A stretch of 56,615 nucleotides of DNA. Origin: Lachnospiraceae bacterium (GTDB taxonomy: Bacteria > Bacillota > Clostridia > Lachnospirales > Lachnospiraceae). Shown here piece by piece: positions 54,672-56,615 of this stretch. The translations under genes and the position numbers were made by a program. Position 1 is the first letter of the stretch. Each line of letters opens with the position of its first letter. Where the stretch lies: NCBI GenBank assembly GCA_017395635.1, contig JAFQOE010000043.1, forward strand, positions 1 through 56,615, in the 5' to 3' direction. Below the pieces are notes generated by a model that had not been told where the DNA came from, searched no databases, and was given only the letters and a program-made list of their open reading frames with translations.

Positions 54672-55400
54672 GTGTTAAGAGTAGCTATTTGTGATGATGA
54701 AATAGGATTTACTACGAAAATTGAAGATATTATTTTGAGAGTGTCGCGGGCAAATGGGATAAAAGTGGAAGTTTCGGTTTTCTTTGACGGGATTACATTG
54801 TTAAATGATTATATGCATAACAATGCACGTTACGACTTGGTGTTTTTAGATATTGAAATGAAGCAAATGGATGGATTAGAGACAGCTCGTAAGATTCGCG
54901 AAATGGATGAACTTGTTTATTTGATTTATGTTACAAGTTATAGTAGTTATGCACTTGAAGCATATGAAGTACATCCTTTTCAATTTCTTGTAAAACCTAT
55001 TGAAGAGGACTTGGTTATAAAATATTATATGATGATTCATAGTAAAATTATTTCTGATGCAATATTCTATGATTATAAATATAAAAAAGATTACTATAAA
55101 GTATGGGTAAGTGATATTATGTATTTTGAAAGTGATAGAAGAGTAATTAATATTGTTTTATCTGATGGATCAAAAAGGGTATATTATGATAAGTTAAGTA
55201 AGGTTGAAGAAAGACTAGGAAAACAAAGAATAGATTTTTGGAGAATTCATCGTTCACTTTTGGTGAACGTAAAATATATTGTTAAAAAGGCTTACGATTA
55301 TGTTGTTTTATCTGATGGAACTGTATTTTACATAAGTGAGGACAGAAGAAAGGATTTGAATGAACGATATGCCACAATGATAGAAAAAGAAATGGAGTAA
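54672..55400 (+). CDS. LytTR-family response regulator
   Basis: The 242-residue product starts at GTG 54672 behind TGGAGGG. The receiver domain has AICDDE, VFLDIEMKQMDGL (phosphoacceptor Asp) and FQFLVKPI (Lys and Pro switch). The C-terminal LytTR DNA-binding domain reads YYKVWVSDIMYFESDRRVINIVLSDG and FWRIHRSLLVNVKYI. It is the AgrA/ComE type, usually paired with a GHKL kinase, which follows six bases later. No agrB- or agrD-like peptide gene was found in the 54385-54672 gap. Confidence 0.93.
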   Translation: MLRVAICDDEIGFTTKIEDIILRVSRANGIKVEVSVFFDGITLLNDYMHNNARYDLVFLDIEMKQMDGLETARKIREMDELVYLIYVTSYSSYALEAYEVHPFQFLVKPIEEDLVIKYYMMIHSKIISDAIFYDYKYKKDYYKVWVSDIMYFESDRRVINIVLSDGSKRVYYDKLSKVEERLGKQRIDFWRIHRSLLVNVKYIVKKAYDYVVLSDGTVFYISEDRRKDLNERYATMIEKEME

Positions 55401-55406
55401 TTAAAG

Positions 55407-56495
55407 ATGTATTGGGATTTTTTAGTACATATAGCTATGGCGTGTGTGTCCACCTATTTAATACACGAGTATTATACTACTTTTTTTAAACGAGCAGAGA
55501 ATGTTTTATTGGGAAATGTGATGTTAAGCTTATATTTCATATGGCAAGCGTTATCAATAACTACATTAGAGTTTATGCCAGCGTGGGTAAGATTATGTGT
55601 TAGTATCATATTTGTAATAGTAGTAGCACTTGGTTATCAAGGCGGTATTTCCGGAAAAACGGTTTTTGCAATAATCTATAATGCAATTTGGATGTTAAGT
55701 GAATTATTAATAGGTGGTTTCTTTCTTTTGGTTGGTCTATCTGTAGAAAAATATGAGTTGTTGGGCTCTGTTATCTCAAAATTATTTTTGCTGGTATTAA
55801 TTAAACTTTTGCAAAGATTTTTTCGACATGAAAATGTAAATGTTTTGTCATGGAAAGAGAATGCGATGTTGATGACATTACCAATTGGTAGTATGTTTTT
55901 TACACATCATTTGTTTACGTTAAGTCATGCTATTGGTATGAAAAGTTATATTATAATTTCTGTAATTGCTTTTTTTGTTATATTATTAGTGAATGCTGTT
56001 ATGTTTGCTGTATATATTAAATTGTCAGCAAGTTTGGAATTGAAACGACAGAATTCTATTTTTCAATTAGAAATAGAATTGTATGGTACACACATAAAAG
56101 AAAAAGAAAATGCGATGTTGGAGTTTAAAAAATCAAAACATGATTTAAAAAATAAGTTAATTTTTTTATTGGATTTATTACAAGACAAAAAATATAGTGA
56201 AATGCAAGCATATATTGAGGAATTAATTGATTTAAAATCGCTAGATTCTTTTACATTGGCTCAATCGGGTAATTCTTTAATTGATGCTCTTATTAACTAT
56301 AAATACGAAACAGCTAAGCAGCACAATATTACATTTAATTCTAAGTTGAACATACCAATTGATTTTTCTTTGGCAAATGCAGATTTGTGTGTGATTTTAG
56401 GAAATGCAATAGATAATGCATTAGAAGCTAATATAAATAAAGTAGTTGAAAATCCCTTTGTTGACTTGAGGATGAAGTTTGAAACAAATAAGTAG
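55407..56495 (+). pseudogene. GHKL-type sensor kinase (AgrC-like), broken in the ATPase domain
   Basis: The frame has about six N-terminal membrane helices, the dimerisation helix with the phosphoacceptor His in FKKSKHDLKNKLIFLLDLL, and the N-box of the GHKL ATPase (VILGNAIDNALEANINK). It then reads NPFVDLRMKFETNK and stops at 362 residues. The expected G-box and the rest of the ATPase lobe, about 70 residues, are missing, so the kinase is unlikely to work. The bases after about 56490 do not continue any kinase frame. Insertion of a mobile element is the simplest explanation; a frameshift is less likely because no other frame resumes the domain within the window. Confidence 0.7.
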
Positions 56496-56615
56496 AGGAC
56501 AGCCGAAAAATAAAGGGCATAGCAAACAAACCATCTAAAAAGGTGGTTTTGAAAAGTAAATATAGACACAACACTTAACTCATGGCAGGAATAACATCAT
56601 CTTTGATGATGTAAC
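56490..56615. mobile_element. Possible end of an inserted element
   Basis: The window's last 125 bases follow the premature stop of the kinase and show no kinase-like coding in any frame. They contain short inverted repeats (AACCATCTAAAAAGGTGGTT near 56528-56547, ACATCATCTTTGATGATGT near 56595). No transposase is visible before the window ends, so the family is unknown. Confidence 0.35.

Noticed and set aside
56528..56547. AACCATCTAAAAAGGTGGTT as a terminator of the kinase gene
   Set aside because: No T-run follows, and the gene ends inside a domain, so a natural transcript end here is unlikely.

Overview
The window looks like a chromosomal segment of a low-GC, strictly anaerobic Firmicute, most likely a Lachnospiraceae-type Clostridium relative. 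The basis is AT-rich codon use, strong AGGAGG-type ribosome sites, an HrcA/CIRCE heat-shock operator, a leucine T-box, type III glutamine synthetase, a CBS/DHH pyrophosphatase, a PadR-DUF1700-DUF4097 operon, YtrA-type ABC systems and a LytTR/GHKL regulator pair. No rRNA, tRNA or CRISPR array was recognised.

Layout. 1-2140: decayed mobile-element debris (a truncated XRE repressor, an unplaced small ORF, and an in-frame chimera of the front of a Y-family DNA polymerase with the catalytic back of a tyrosine recombinase). 2150-4920: clpB under a near-perfect CIRCE operator, with its own terminator. 5000-7710: a long coiled-coil repeat protein followed by glyA. 7800-10400: a PAP2-like membrane phosphatase, a membrane-bound XRE regulator and an SDR epimerase, ending in a hairpin shared with the convergent leuA. 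10425-12590 (minus): leuA with a T-box leader carrying a CUC (Leu) specifier. 12640-13790: a secreted NlpC/P60-like protein and a small membrane ORF. 13800-16510: a PadR envelope-sensing type operon. 16612-29220: a large operon encoding an exported membrane protein, an ABC ATPase and permease, a coiled-coil membrane protein, MoxR, DUF58 and a 1483-residue protein with three von Willebrand A domains. This is the most system-like part of the window. A 204-bp imperfect palindrome sits inside it. 29280-32460: a diguanylate cyclase, a YkgJ-type Cys-cluster protein and a D-2-hydroxyacid dehydrogenase. 32487-35921 (minus): pyrophosphatase, lipoprotein, polysaccharide deacetylase. 36155-37333: an unknown membrane-anchored protein.

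37425-41310 is a candidate vitamin B6 salvage locus: pyridoxal/pyridoxamine kinase and a shortened MocR-type regulator, divergent from an ECF transporter S component and a class V aminotransferase. Next come a flotillin (41447), type III glutamine synthetase with a possible transcription attenuator in its leader (43291), a leucine-rich-repeat-like unknown (45712) and an AlkD-type glycosylase (47033). 47970-54385 holds a GntR(YtrA)/ABC cluster with an operator-like dyad next to the promoter, plus three tandem membrane proteins sharing one domain. The window ends with a LytTR response regulator and a GHKL sensor kinase whose reading frame stops inside the ATPase domain, where unrelated sequence begins.

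Two dispersed repeat families link otherwise unrelated intergenic regions: a GTAACTATTC/GAATAGTTAC inverted-repeat motif at about eight sites, and the long palindrome at 20919-21122 with a solo arm at 36022-36080. Most transcription units are separated by recognisable intrinsic terminators.
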